A stretch of 64,000 nt of DNA, from assembly GCA_022885665.1 (NCBI GenBank), contig JAGQDJ010000092.1, positions 124,001 to 188,000 of the forward strand, in the 5' to 3' direction. This DNA comes from Triops longicaudatus (taxonomy: Eukaryota; Arthropoda; Branchiopoda; Notostraca; Triopsidae). Below, piece after piece: positions 1 to 12,700 of the stretch. Under the pieces are notes generated by a model. That model was not told the origin of the DNA. It did no database searches and saw only the letters and a list, made by a program, of their open reading frames with translations. The position numbers were made by a program, and so were the translations under genes. Position 1 is the first letter of the stretch; every line of letters begins with the position of its first letter.

Positions 1-250
1 ACATCTTGCACCAATCAACACGAAGCGAACGCTGTGCTCTTAAAAGAAAGTTAACCAATAGAAACCCAAATTCCGTAAATTACCAAATTCTTAAACCCTG
101 AAAACATAAAGATTTGACCGGTTAAATCATCTTTTGAAAGAAAATGTAACAAAATTTCCCAAAAATCGAAACCTTGTCAAAAAAAATCATCTGAACAATA
201 AAATTGAAAAGAAGTTGAAAACAGCGACGAACGCGAACAAGGTGATTTAC

Positions 251-1300
251 CTGATTTTCCGAGTTGAGCAGCTTGAGCTGGTCATTGATAAGCGAATACT
301 TGGCTGATTCTTCTTTTCGCAGCGCTCGTTCTTTCTTTAACTCAGGACTCCAGAAGGTTTTGATGCTATGCATACTGGACCCGAGTTTCTGGTTGGTCAG
401 TTCGAGTTCCTTTTTCAGCTGCCCGAGTTCCCGGGACAACTCCGTGTTCTGACTCTGTAATTCCATGAGATAACTTTCGCGAGAGACGCCACCACTGCCA
501 CCACCACCTAAGGCCTTGAGGCCTAGATCCACTGCCGGTGATTGTCGCGAGGATCGCGACAACCCCGCACTCAAGCCACCACCACCACCGCCACCACCTG
601 ATTCTCGGTACATGAGTTCGTCCTCCACCATCATGGAGCGATCCATGGAGCGATCACGGCGACTTAGCGACTCCATACCCCTTTCGGTGGAACAATCACG
701 CAAATCACGTCCTTCGCGAATCGGAATGAACTCCCGTTCTCGATCGTGCCCGTCACGATCCAGTGAGTGATACGAGCGATTCATGCCCGAGCCGGAGGCT
801 CGCGTCGCCGAACGCGAGCGGTGATGCGAGCCCGAGTTGGCCATCATGGCAGATGAGCCGGATGAACCGACCAAACCACCCGGTCCACTCCCTCCCCCTC
901 CTCCGGGGTTACGGCGATCCATAGGATCCATCATGGTGCTGGAGAAGTCGTCTATTGCTGCGGCACCTCTAGGGAAATGCGAGCTGGAATTGTAACGATT
1001 CACTGGCACGAAACTGGAACCCACGCTCCCGGCACCATGATCCTGCTGCTGTTGCTGAGAATCGACTAAATGCAGCGGGGAATTGTCTGTCGATCGGGAG
1101 CCTGACACAGAGGAATACCGGGCTTTCCGGGCCACGGGGCTTCCGCGAGCAGACGTACTCAGTGGCGATGAAGAACGCGCATAAGCAGAAGAACTGACGG
1201 TCTCGGGCGTCCGGCGGCTTGAAGCAGACCTGTGAGGCGATCTAGTGGCGGAAGCAGCAGTTAAAAGTCCCGTGTGGTGCCCGTATTCGTCATAGGACAT
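251..1300 (-). CDS. brp: ERC/ELKS/Bruchpilot family presynaptic active-zone protein, first coding exon (partial gene)
   Basis: The exon encodes 350 residues starting at the ATG at 1300-1298. An in-frame TGA lies just upstream with no other ATG between, so this is the likely start. It ends in ...SENQ followed by a GTAAAT donor at 250. Residues 1-270 are low-complexity: Ser/Arg-rich, a short Gln run and two Gly runs. They include HHRSRSATR, a SYHSLDRD stretch and EFIPIRE, all typical of arthropod Bruchpilot N-termini. Residues 273-350 begin the coiled coil with the near-invariant family block LELTNQKLGSSMHSIKTFWS followed by PELKKERALRKEE. Family members are scaffolds of the presynaptic cytomatrix that bind liprin-alpha and calcium-channel partners. 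The remaining coiled coils lie left of the window. The exon is distinctly GC-richer than its flanks. An AAACAG at about 1340 could be the acceptor of an upstream non-coding exon. Confidence 0.93.
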
Positions 1301-1812
1301 CTTTTCGTTTTCCGCAAGATTTTTCAATCACCTGTTTACTGCGGGGAGGAGACGGATTTAGACGGGAAAGAGCTGGGTGCAGTTTTCTTTGCTGTTAAAT
1401 GTGAATGTTAAGATTGCGATCTGGGAAGAAGAAAATGGAAAGAGAACTATTTAGTGGTTGAACACTGCCGAACATACTTTCAGGTCATAGGGTGCAGAAG
1501 TGGGCTCATGGGAGCATAATACGTATGCGAAATTGTTTCAGACGATACCGCAAAAACTGCTTCCGATTTAAATTTCTAATTACATCAATAAGTTAACAAT
1601 AATCAGCGCTACGATTTAAGTTCGTCCGATCTAATTTCTAGAATTAATTCATATTTTCAGTGACATTCAATTTCAATGACATTTCAATGTTCAAAACATT
1701 CGATTTTCTAAACGACAAATTATTAGTTAAATTGTAAAGAATCAGAACTACACGGCAAATTCATTTAATTCGAATTCTAGAATTCATTTAAAGTACCGTA
1801 GACCGTCTACTG

Positions 1813-2020
1813 CAGTGGTGCCCAAACTACGGCCCGCGGGCCATATGCGGCCCGCGAAGGTGCCTCATGCGGCCCACTCATTGATACCGCTCATGTATAT
1901 CACTGCATAATTTCATTTTTAACGTCGGCATGATTCTGGCGAAACCGGAACATTCAGGCCCGCGAGATTTTATATCATGTCGCGCGCGGCCCTCGGGTGA
2001 AAAAAGGTTGGGCACCACTG
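1813..2020. mobile_element. hAT-superfamily MITE with intact target-site duplication
   Basis: A 208 bp element flanked on both sides by the identical 8-mer GTCTACTG (1805-1812 and 2021-2028), the target-duplication length of hAT transposons. Its ends are inverted: the left starts CAGTGGTGCCCAA and the right ends TTGGGCACCACTG. The interior is GC-rich, with repeated GGCCCGCG words, and carries no coding capacity. CAGTGGT.. termini and 8 bp duplications are standard for animal hAT non-autonomous elements. The unmutated duplication suggests fairly recent insertion. Confidence 0.9.
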
Positions 2021-2255
2021 GTCTACTGCTTCTCAACAACGCAGCAACCTAGGTGTCACCTGATTTAGCGATGAAGACTTTCTTAGGATACCAAACCCAA
2101 AGGCAACAATGACTGTTAGAGGCTAAGTTTTCTTACAAAGAGACTACATTGATGTTTCCTAGATCGAAACACAGTCACAGCCTTTCGCTTCCAAACACTT
2201 TCATGTTCAAAATTAACCAGTAAACTCTATCCTTTTCCCTGTGTTATGGCTTACG

Positions 2256-2300
2256 GCTTTTCCAATGCTAGCAATGTGCTACTGCTAGCCTTGGAAAAGC
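2256..2300. repeat. Short near-perfect hairpin (18 bp arms, 9 nt loop)
   Basis: The arm at 2256-2273 (GCTTTTCCAATGCTAGCA) pairs with 2283-2300 with one mismatch, around a 9-base loop. Pairing does not continue beyond the arms, so the fold is shorter than a usual animal pre-miRNA. Its role is unknown. Confidence 0.7.
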
Positions 2301-4809
2301 GAGGACACTTGCAAAGAAAACACTCATGAAACTCAACAAAAAAGCCAACCCCCCTTTTTTGTTGAAAATACAGTCCCGAAATAAGAGTACATTAGGGATG
2401 AAACTCCAGAAAGTGCAACCAAATATGCAAAGGAAAATAAGTTTTAAGGTTTAAGTACCTCTATTCTGTCGTTATCTTTTGATTGATATTTCTTCCTGAC
2501 ATTACTAAAATAATTTTCTGTAAAAAAAGTCAATCGTGTTCAGCTGATCGACTTTCATAATTCTTAGAAGAAATTTCATACGAGAGTTCTTTCTGAATGT
2601 TTGTTGTGGTATTCTTGTTCGCGCTCAAAGCTGTAACGGCGTAGGTTAACTTTGAACTTTAAAAACAGAATAGTCACACATGCCCAGCACACCAAATATT
2701 AGCAGCTGATTCGATTCAGCATGGGTTCTAAAAATCATACTTTTTGTTTCTCTTTTTTTAATCTCAAAAGCTACCCAAAGTAGAAAAAAAAACGAAAGAA
2801 AGCCATTTTTTTCACAACAACCTCTGTTGACGGTACTTTACACATATTTTATTTACATTCTAGTACTGGTGATTTATAGATTTGTTTTGCACAGCGTATT
2901 GTAAGCCGTTTTACGTTATTTTTTATTATTTTTTTTATTAGTCCGCGGAGTGGATATTGCACATTTCCATCTTGTTTCACGCATACCGTTAATTTTTTTT
3001 ACTAGGATTAGTATTTAAAAATTACAAGGCATTTAAATAATTGAAATTAATAATGATTAAATTATAATGAATTTCGTATAGCGCTCCAATCTTTTACTGT
3101 TAATTCGGCAACATTTGGCAACATTTCATTATCTGTTATTGTGAGAACAGATGTTCCTCTTTCCGAGGAACCGTTAGAATTAGACACTTAAAAAGTAGAA
3201 ATGACAGTGGGTGAAATTCATTGTTCCCTCCTAATTACTGCTTCGTTAATGAGCCACGATTTTTTACTCCCATGGTATATACTAATCTAGTTTATTTCAG
3301 CGATCTGAAAGTTTGGGGGAAATTTGCAAATTCATGCAAATTAGGGCTCGGAACGTTCCTCTGATAAGCAAGAAGTTTTGCTGTCAATTTCTTCAATCGT
3401 AAAACTCAAGTAGGATTACTGGGTGGTTCTTTTTTTTCTGCATTCTAACTCTCTTTCACCCTTAACTTTCTTTCTGTTTACGGGCCTGATTGTTAGTTTT
3501 TCTGGACAGAAACTCGCTTTGCTACCTTTCTTAGGCTGTGTTTACACTGCCATTTTTAACACGTGTCACGGTGCAAAATACAGTGCTAGTTTCGCTCGCA
3601 GGTGTGTGTGTTTAGAGAATTTTTGCCGTGTTTGCAACTGTTGATATTGGGAAATGTGTTAACAAGCTAAAGTATTACCGTAACCTGCTCTAATTTGCTC
3701 AGTAATACGTTTAAAGACGGCAGTGGAAACACAGACTTATGCATCAAGTGAGATTCAGCCCGAACCATTTTCAAGGTTTTTACATTATTTTTTTTATTGA
3801 CTCCCAGCGTAGGCTTAAGCCTATTGCAGTGAAATGGTCGACAATGTAAAAACAATGATAGTAAAATAAATTAATCACTCCGTTTCAAAAACGCTAGCAC
3901 GCTAACATAAAACGCTGTGCTTGGTACAATTAGGGATGATTGGTGCGTACGGAAGTCACAGAGAACAGGCGACACAGAACCGATAGACAACAATGAATTT
4001 CCAGACCGTTTGGCTTTGCACTATGTTTTCCCCAGTGAAATTAAATTCGAACGTTTTCTGGTTACTGACTGACATCATTCAGTTTATTCGACAAGTTTTC
4101 ATTCTTGGTGCATTTGCCGACTTGGATAGAGCTCAGCGCATACCACGTACTCTTGCCATGGGTACGCAATACGAAACCGCTGATGTAGTTCTACGTTCGG
4201 TAATCTCAATGAAAGTTGACGCACTACATTTAACCCGCAGAAACAGTAGTATACAACGGATACTCAAGAACTACAACCGTAGCAAAGAATTATGCTGTGC
4301 AGAAACTATAAATGAAGAAAGCTACGCAGCGAAACATGGAAACAAAAGAACTTAACTTTGGTCACCCTCACAATATATTTTCTTCTTACAAATTGCAATA
4401 TAGTCAAAATTACCAAAGAGTTTTCAAAAGAGAATACACCATTTTGGTATCAACTAGTGTGCACTGAAACCATCAACTTCCTTTTTGCTCGAGGATTACG
4501 TCTCCTTGAACTTCAGCATAACAGTATTACTCAACTAACAATAACTAACTTACAGTGAATTAAGAGATATTAAACTGCCGAACATAACGCGATGTGTTGT
4601 CGGTGTCTAGTGGCGCTTGGAATCACAGCGGCACTCAAGCGATTTCGGCTGTCACTTATGCTGTTCGCTGCGCCATATTTCGCCTGGTTCCAGCTCGTGC
4701 AACAATCAGTTTACTCGACCAAGTTACTTCAATTTACTTTTCATTATAACCAATACCATTTCTTCGTCTTTTCATCGGTTTAAACCTGATATTTTGGTAA
4801 AGGAACTTA

Positions 4810-5135
4810 AGCAAACTTAAATATGACTTTACCTAACCAACTAAATCCAGGCGAGCCGAGTCAAATTGGACCAACATACAGTAAACTAAACCTAGCCTAA
4901 ACTAAATGAACATAACTTAACTGTACGTTATCTAATCAAACTTAACTAACCCTAACCTAACCAAATAGTATATTTGGCCACGTTTGAAAACACTTAATGC
5001 AGATTTTGAACATTAAAATGCAGCTGGCAAATAACAGGTGGGACGCGTCCATTCATACGCAGCCAACGAGGAGATTGTGGAAAGTTAAGTAAAACTTGGT
5101 TGTGTTAAGTTAACGTAAGATTATCAAAACTATCG
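4810..5135. repeat. Degenerate CCTAA cluster turning into TTAGG-like orientation
   Basis: From about 4820 to 4975 the plus strand is dense in words such as CTAACC, CTTAACT and CCTAACC. About 100 bases later (5085-5130) the complementary orientation appears (GTTAAGT, GTGTTAAGTTAACG). The units are related to the arthropod telomere motif TTAGG but are degenerate and not in strict tandem. Confidence 0.6.
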
Positions 5136-6469
5136 AAATAGATTAAAGCAGGGACTTTGCACTGTTGATACGCCGGTTAAACCGTATAAAACTTACATTA
5201 ATGAAGTACAAATGGTTTGGAAACGTAAAAAAAATACAGTGAATACGATCAAGATCACGTGGGCAAGTTTCGTCGAGAAAGAGTAAAGTGTAATTTACAA
5301 ACAAATAAGAACAGCATTTTGTCTGTTTTTGCTAGAAGCGGGCTTAGTTTTTTCGCTGACACTTTACCATAAGTGGCCGAAAACTGTGTCAAGATTGTTT
5401 TTCATGTAAAGCGTAAACTACAGAGAACGCTCCGAAAGCTAAGCCACAAGGATTCAAAGGTTATCTCATAGGAGACATGGAACGTCATAAGTGGCGTTCC
5501 AGTACGTTTTGGACTAAAAAGGTTTTTGAACGCAAGTTGTGTGTTGTCCAAACGGCGAAATAAATTAAACGGGTGTTCACACTAAAAGAGCGCCAAAACG
5601 ATTCTACTACTCATTCGTATTGTAACAAAGTTTTCATTACTATCTTCCAGCTCTGCCATGTACTTGTCTTGAAAATAGATCTGACAGTTTCCTATTAGCA
5701 AAACACACGGCCATTTGGTTCCACCCCCAAGTCAAACTCTCTAGCCAGCATCTCATATTGTAAACTTGGAAGAGCCTCTAGTTTTCACGGTCGTTTTGCC
5801 TTATTTGTCCTCTTCTTGAAGCGTACAAACCTCGTCTGAAAGCCGGGATACGAACTCACCTAATGGGTAAAGTTTGGGGCTGGAGTTTTGTTTTTACGTG
5901 AAGTGAACAATAAAGAGCGAAAACTGATTAAAACATTTTTCTCACTGGGAAACAGTTACAAAAATGGTCGACGGTATAATGAAAAAGAAAGAATCGAGCT
6001 TCCAAAATCTCAGCACAGCAGTAATCTTAACGCCCTCGTCATCTATACGACAACCAGCATGTTTCACTTCCAGACTAGGATCCAAGTCGCGCGCTTTTAG
6101 CGAAGTCGTCCTTTTTTCTTAGATCGCAATTCTGGATTCTATGTTTCACATAAAGCTAAGTCAATTACCTTGACTATCTTCGTCAAAGTCCCCAAGTAGA
6201 TTTGCGCCCAGGTCGCTGTCACTTCCAGCTGTCACTTAGCACTTCATTTTTCTATCATTTTAAGTCTTAGTCCAATTAAGTACTAGCCTTAGCGCACCAG
6301 TTTCAAAAATTATAACAACATCAGCATTAAGTCACTGAGGTACCGTCAACTTGGGTTATTTTGAGCGCAATTAGTTAACGTTGACGGGAAATCGTGGGCA
6401 ATCTATTGCACGTTAACTTTTCAACGCATCGCAATGAACTGGGTGCCCTCAGATTTAGCGACATATTTA

Positions 6470-7230
6470 CCTACTTAGACATTATATACATCTAAAGTTA
6501 ATCTGGCTTAATCTACATAACGTGACTTAATATATCCTAACTTTACCTAACTTAACCCACAATAACCTAAACAAACTTGGTGTAATTCAACAAAATTTTA
6601 CCTAACTTAACTTAAGACTACCTAATCTAAAATAACCTACCTTAAATTAACTAATCTTCTTTACTATTTCCTCACTAGGCCTAACCTATAACCTAGCTTA
6701 ACTAACTAAAACAGTCCACTTCACCTAACCTACGGCAACTTTCTACTAGAACTCCAACTATATTCTTCGGTTTTATCATTTTGGTGTAATAATTTTAGTA
6801 AAATAACTTAACCTAACAGAATCTAACTTTACCTCACAAACATAACATAACCAATCTAGCCTTGTAAAATCTAACCTGACTTAACTTAAACATAAACTAA
6901 CGAAATCTAACGCAACCTTAATACGAACATCACTCAAGGTAAGCTAAGCTAAGCGAACCTAACCTAACCAGCTATACCTAACACAACCTAACTTGACCTA
7001 ACTGAAACGTAACCTAATCAAACCGGCAAAATTGTTTTTGGTAATATCTGACAAATCTGACAATGCGATTTTGACATGGTCGAAATGCAACAACAAACAC
7101 GTGCGCTGGTACATAGCAGTCCTTATACAGGAAATAGGAAAATTGCGGGGGGATAAGTTCAGTTAGGATAATCTGTGTTAAAATAAATTAAAGTTAGCCA
7201 GGTTACGTTACGTGGCTTAGTAAGATGGAG
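6470..7230. repeat. Largest degenerate CCTAA cluster, followed by TTAGG-oriented flank
   Basis: Between about 6500 and 7020 the plus strand is composed largely of CCTAAC, CTTAACC and AACCTAACC words; 6950-7020 is the densest part. After an unrelated spacer of about 130 bases, the opposite strand sense appears at 7155-7215 (GTTCAGTTAGG, AAAGTTAGCC). It is the same two-arm arrangement as at 4.8, 36.8 and 45.4 kb. Confidence 0.65.
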
Positions 7231-9719
7231 CATACAGTCTTTTCCTCTGTAGAGCAATTAAAAAACTCAAAGGCAATTGGAGCCATAAAAGCACCGAAAA
7301 GTGTAGCTAATCTAACTTATCCTAATACATAACTCGTCCCAACTGTCCTAACCAATTTAACACAATGCATTTGGCCCAGCAGTTTTTGCCGATACTCAGT
7401 AGAGACGCCTACAATCTAAATAAATTAACCTAAGGAACTTTTTTTGAGAGTTTGGGTAAAATTCGACAAGTTTCTTATGCGGAAGTAATTAACTCTGTTG
7501 ACTTTATTTACACTAATGCCACACCCCCTCAGTCCTTTCTGGTGTCTGAAAATGTGAAAAAGGGCAAATGACACAGACGTAAATATAGCTATTTAAATGC
7601 ATTCAAATATCTTTCTTCTTAGCCATTTAATACGTTTCTGCAATTTCAGAAATTTCCTTAGCTCAGTCATAAATCACCATGCTAAACCAAATAATCCCAG
7701 AATTTTAATACCGTATCATTTAACCATACCTAGTCTTTAAAAAAAAAAAACGGTAAAAGGTTACATTCCATGGGCATAAACGTGGAAAACGCCTGACATT
7801 CTTGTGATGTACATCCTAATAACACGCATCCGATCTGGATCTGCTTAATGTATTCCTTTTATCCCTTTCAAGGCACAAGTGGAATTCTCCACCCACTTAC
7901 CCCACCCCCTTACACCCCTACCTCCCCCTTAAAAACACTTCTTTAAAAAGCCAACAAAACAATCTTTAACACATACGTGCCCTTCCGTTCCTTTCGTCTT
8001 CTACTCTCTGTCCCGACACTTTCCGTACTTTTAATTGGCATTCCTCCAACCAAATCGACGCCCACGAGGCTACACTGCCCGCTTTATATAAACACATTCT
8101 GCACTTTTTCTTTTCTTTCCTTTATAAACTAGCCTCAAATTCCTCATTGGCTGTAAACCGACTTAAACATCCTTACTTGATATGTTTAGTTGAGCGGAAA
8201 TGCATATTCCTCACAAAAAAATCCGCAGGCACAGGAAATGAACACAAGAATTCGGACGAAAAATCGACAACAACTCTCAATTTCCACCGTTTGTACCCGT
8301 CAAAACGCAACTTGGCTGCTCTATCGGCGTACGGGCTACTGATTCACGGAAGTTCTCCTGAGAATCTCATAACCATCCGACAAGGAAACGGACTTGCTGC
8401 GGCGGCGACGCTGTAGAAACAGGACGCAAGCGATGAGCTGGATTGGACCCACACACACAGAAACAAAACATGTTGCAAAATAGAACCTTAACTTCACTTC
8501 TCTTTTTACAACACTACAGTATCACCCTTGTCCACTGATCCTTAATTAGCGCACTTACCTTGAATTAGCGCATTTTCGGAGCAAGCATGACCAAAAATTC
8601 ATTCTTGGGCACTTTTAGCTTGCTTCGTTGCTTGCACTAGCCAAAAGGCTAGAATGAATTTCACGAAGGCAAAGAGCTACTGGCGTCTGTTTTACGCCTT
8701 AGCTAGTAGACAACTAGAGCAAAAAGGAAGGAGGGAGGAGAAGGTTCCCAGTTTCCCCAAGATTCCTCTCCAGTGATGTGAAGTTGTAAAACGGAACGGA
8801 GGAGCTGGAGGAAACCTGCATAAAGCGTATGTGAGTGTGCATACGGCGCCAAGGCAAACTATTGTGCAGGAGGGGCAAGATGATGTGGGCGATTTAAGGA
8901 AGGTTGAGAAGAATTTTAGGCCAGTTTTGAAAAAAGAGGGATTTTAGGACTGTTGATCATATGACAAGGGTCGATAGTAGGGTGGGGAAGGGAAGGGAAA
9001 AGGTTTTGTAACGTGTGTAGACGTTAGATGTATGTGTATACGGACACTATTGGGAGAGCCAAAGCGAAAGCAGCTGCCTTCTTTTTCGATCAATGGTTGC
9101 TAGGCGACCTCAACCCAAGAAAACGTGGTCTAGCTAAACTTTAGACAACATATGCCTCCAAGTGTATGCGTTTTCGTGTATATGCGATAGAACCCTTGAA
9201 AGTTTTAGAGGCCAACTTGGGTGGAATCGACATGCAATGGTTTCGACATTCAGCAGGGTGGGTAACGAGGGGGTCAAATTACGACGGAAATTTTTGCTTT
9301 ACGAGAAACTTGTAAAAGAGAGAGGTGTTTGACACTTTACGATGCGTCCAAGGTTCAAACAAATGTTGCCTTTAGAAAACAAACAATTAAACTGTTAAAA
9401 AGTCATGGGTGTCCCTTCGTGGATATCCTAACTTTATTCTAGAATAACAAAGTTTATCCTTTGGGGTGCCTCATCAAATTTCCCCTCTATCAACTGAGGA
9501 AAGGTAATACAAGCTAAAGTAAATTCATATCAAATTCGAAACGAATTTTTTAAATTCAAGTAAATTCAATTCTCTCTTAAAATGGGAAAATCTAGGTGAA
9601 TTGAATGGTTCATTGTAAAAAAAGTTTTGTAAAAGTCATTGTAAAAGTCATTTAAATACAATTAATCTCCGGCTTTTCATAATTTAAATTCAACTCAAGT
9701 TCAAGTCAATTTGATTTTC

Positions 9720-9785
9720 GAGCTTCGCGAGTTCGTTATACAAGTTGTTCGCTATACAATGTGTTTGTTAAACAGGGTACCACTG
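9720..9785 (-). mobile_element. Terminal fragment of a Tigger/pogo-like DNA transposon
   Basis: Read on the minus strand from 9785, the sequence starts CAGTGGTACCCTGTTTAAC and continues through ATAGCGAACAACTTGTA. This closely matches the left end of the Tigger-like element at 18415, in the opposite orientation. The similarity fades after about 65 bases and no partner end is seen. Confidence 0.7.
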
Positions 9786-12700
9786 AAGAAGGTTAGGTCA
9801 AAAAGTCCCGCAAGTAAAAGTTAAGAAACTCTTTCGAGTCCGTTTTTCCCAAAAAAAGTTAATTATTTTGTTCAAATTCGATTTCTACAAGTTTAAACGG
9901 GTTCCAGGTAAATTTAGTCCAACTTTAAATGCAAATAACAAAGTCAAGTACATAGAAAATGAATAGAATGTAAGTTAAACTTATTCCAATGAATTGGCTT
10001 CGTCCAGCTCCGCAATCGATAATGAGCATTTATTAAGAAGGCTGACATTGATAATGTCAATTATTGAGCTTGTTATTTTCAGAGTTAAAATTGCATTGAC
10101 GTTTCGAAATGGATGATTCTACTGTTTACTTCGAGTGGTTAAAGAGTACAGAAAGTCGTACAAAAAGAAGTAAAAATGGCAACATAAAAGAAGCCATGGC
10201 CTTCGTGCTAAGTACATGAAAGTTAGGTGAGCGGTTCGCCTTGCAGTCCTTTTGCGAATATTCCCTAATCCACAGCAAAAATACAAAATATTTAAGCTGC
10301 AAGCGCACAAGCTACTGCATTTCGATGCTTGTTGGCTTCAACAGCTCAGATGGACATTGCTGTTATGGCTTGGCTTCTATGTCAGCGAATCGAGCTTTTG
10401 ATGACCCCCTTTTTGTGTTGACCTTGGCCAGGTCTGGTACCATGTGGTTAGAATAGGACCGTTTTCTTGGGTTGATCTTTTTTCATGACTGCTATTGACA
10501 TTTGCAAGATGGCGAGTTTATGCAATCGGTCAACACCAAATCCATCTCAAGAAAACGTTCCTGTTTATTTAAAGCATTTTAAAAATGAACAGAGGTAAAA
10601 CGTGAAATTGTCTCTATTGAATAAACCATGAAGTCCAATAATGTCTGGCTTCAGTTAGGGACAGTTCTGGTCACTTGGTTTCGATCATCCATCAAGTATG
10701 GTTTGGAACTGACCAAACGGTTGCAACAGTGAACACGAATAATAAAAATCAAGATGAACAACAGATAGGGAAAGGCTTATTAATGCAATAGCCGGATTCT
10801 TTTGCTACACTCATGTTACGTGTACATAAAATTTTGCGTAAAGTTTTATGAAGGTGTAATATGAAGAAAACAAATGCAATCCAACTCGTAATCCATCTGT
10901 ATTTACCTTGCAATCGCTTTGGCAGGACACTACAGAGAAAGTTGGTGAGGTGGTAAAGACTTAGAATGTATTAATAACGGAAATCATTAAACCAAATAGA
11001 CTTAATATACAACAAATCAGAAGTAGCGTAGTAATTTACTATATTAGGAAATACTATCAAAAGCTATCAGCCACAAAATGTTGAGTAACAACCAAACGCC
11101 GTCTACTAACCTATTGCCGTAAATCGCCAGATCTTGGAACATAAGCAGTTATCTCTTCCGAATTTATTCGAACATGAAATATTTACTGAACTTAAATCTT
11201 ATCACGTTACGGATTCTAACAAAGCAACGAGAGTGAAAGGTTGTTGCAACATTTTGGTTGAAAAATCTCGAGCCACAACTTTGTGACAGGCAACGCAAGT
11301 TTAAGTGGACGCAATTGCGCACCTTACTCGATGCTTCATTTGTTAAGACTCGATTTGTGGCTATGTTTTTTTCCACTTAGAACTGCCGTTTCTAATCTAC
11401 ACGCTTTTCGGACTAACCATTTTTTGCTTATGGATCTACTGTTATGTGCATATTCCTGAACTTGACAGACACCAGAGCTTTAAGTCCAATTTATTTCCAA
11501 ATAAATTGTGTAATTTATTTCGAGTCTTTCAAAGTCAAACCAAAAACACAACTTAAATTTAAAAACTCAGTGTGTGAAACGTTCACAAGATACTATAAAT
11601 TGACGAAAAAGCTAACGGGAACCTTTTGCGGATGCTGCACTAAAAGTTTTGCTTCTAGCACATCATGTTTCATTTTGAAGAAAACACGAGAATCCTTAAA
11701 ATTGATTGTTAAACGATTATTCTTCATCAACATGGAGTATTTCCATTCTTGTTGAAGTAACACCCTTTTAGTTAGAGAACAACCAGCACTTTGTCCAATT
11801 CAGACGAAACTCACCCAAACGACTTCAGATTGATCTAACTCTTTCTTGTAGCATTCGAAGACTTGCAAAACAAGGCAACTGTTAAATTGATTTTTTACTT
11901 TTTCATTCAGGAGACACTGATTCCAGCCAAGAACGCCATCTTGTATCGAAACTCGGTTCCATTCAAACTTAGTCGTGCTGTGTTGATAGCTGATTGCCCA
12001 TGAACCAGTTGATCTGGAAAGTATTGACTTTCACGCTTGATGGCTGGTTACCCACCTCCTAATCAGAAGTTTGAACCAACCATAATCAGATCTTGCTCAT
12101 GAGCATAAAAGAGTTCAGTATGCGGAAGCGACAGAGCCAAGTCAGTCAATAATCGGGAGTGACAGACAACAACAGTTCGTAAGCATTTACTAACCTCGAA
12201 AATGACATTTCTTCAAAATGACTATAAACCAAAATTTACAAATTTAATTAAAAAAATTTCCACTAGTAGGAATAAATAGCTTTTCATCCCAATTAGTCAG
12301 GAAACCCAAGATCGCTTTCAGAACTTGTACATTAATCCCTTGGCGACTTCTCTTGCGTTTCTGATATCTCACGTCTCACAATTTGTTCGTAACTTATTTT
12401 CTGCCTCTTTCCTTTACCTTCATCCTGGATCTTCTTTCCTTTTTTACCATTTTCCGATATTTTCTTTTTCTATATTTATATCCATTTCTCGTCCTCAGAT
12501 CGGCCTCAAGATTCCGAACATGGCTAGATTTCTGGAATCCCCGGAAATGGATCCTCTGTAAGACGAAGGAAATTGAATAGTTGCAGCTTAGCAACCCTGC
12601 TTTCACCAGTGAAAGAATGTATTTTTTTTTCTTTTGAGTATGTGAATACATATGATATTCTCAGTCTTGCGCTCCTCTCCAGGTGTTGACTGGTTTTCAA

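Noticed and set aside
3993..4355. 120-codon plus-strand ORF starting MNFQTVWLC
   Set aside because: No recognisable motif, and the sequence merges into simple AT-rich repeats; not enough to call a gene.
8081..8130. TATATAAA at 8085 as a promoter
   Set aside because: TATA words are frequent in this AT-rich DNA, and no initiator or gene follows that I can support.
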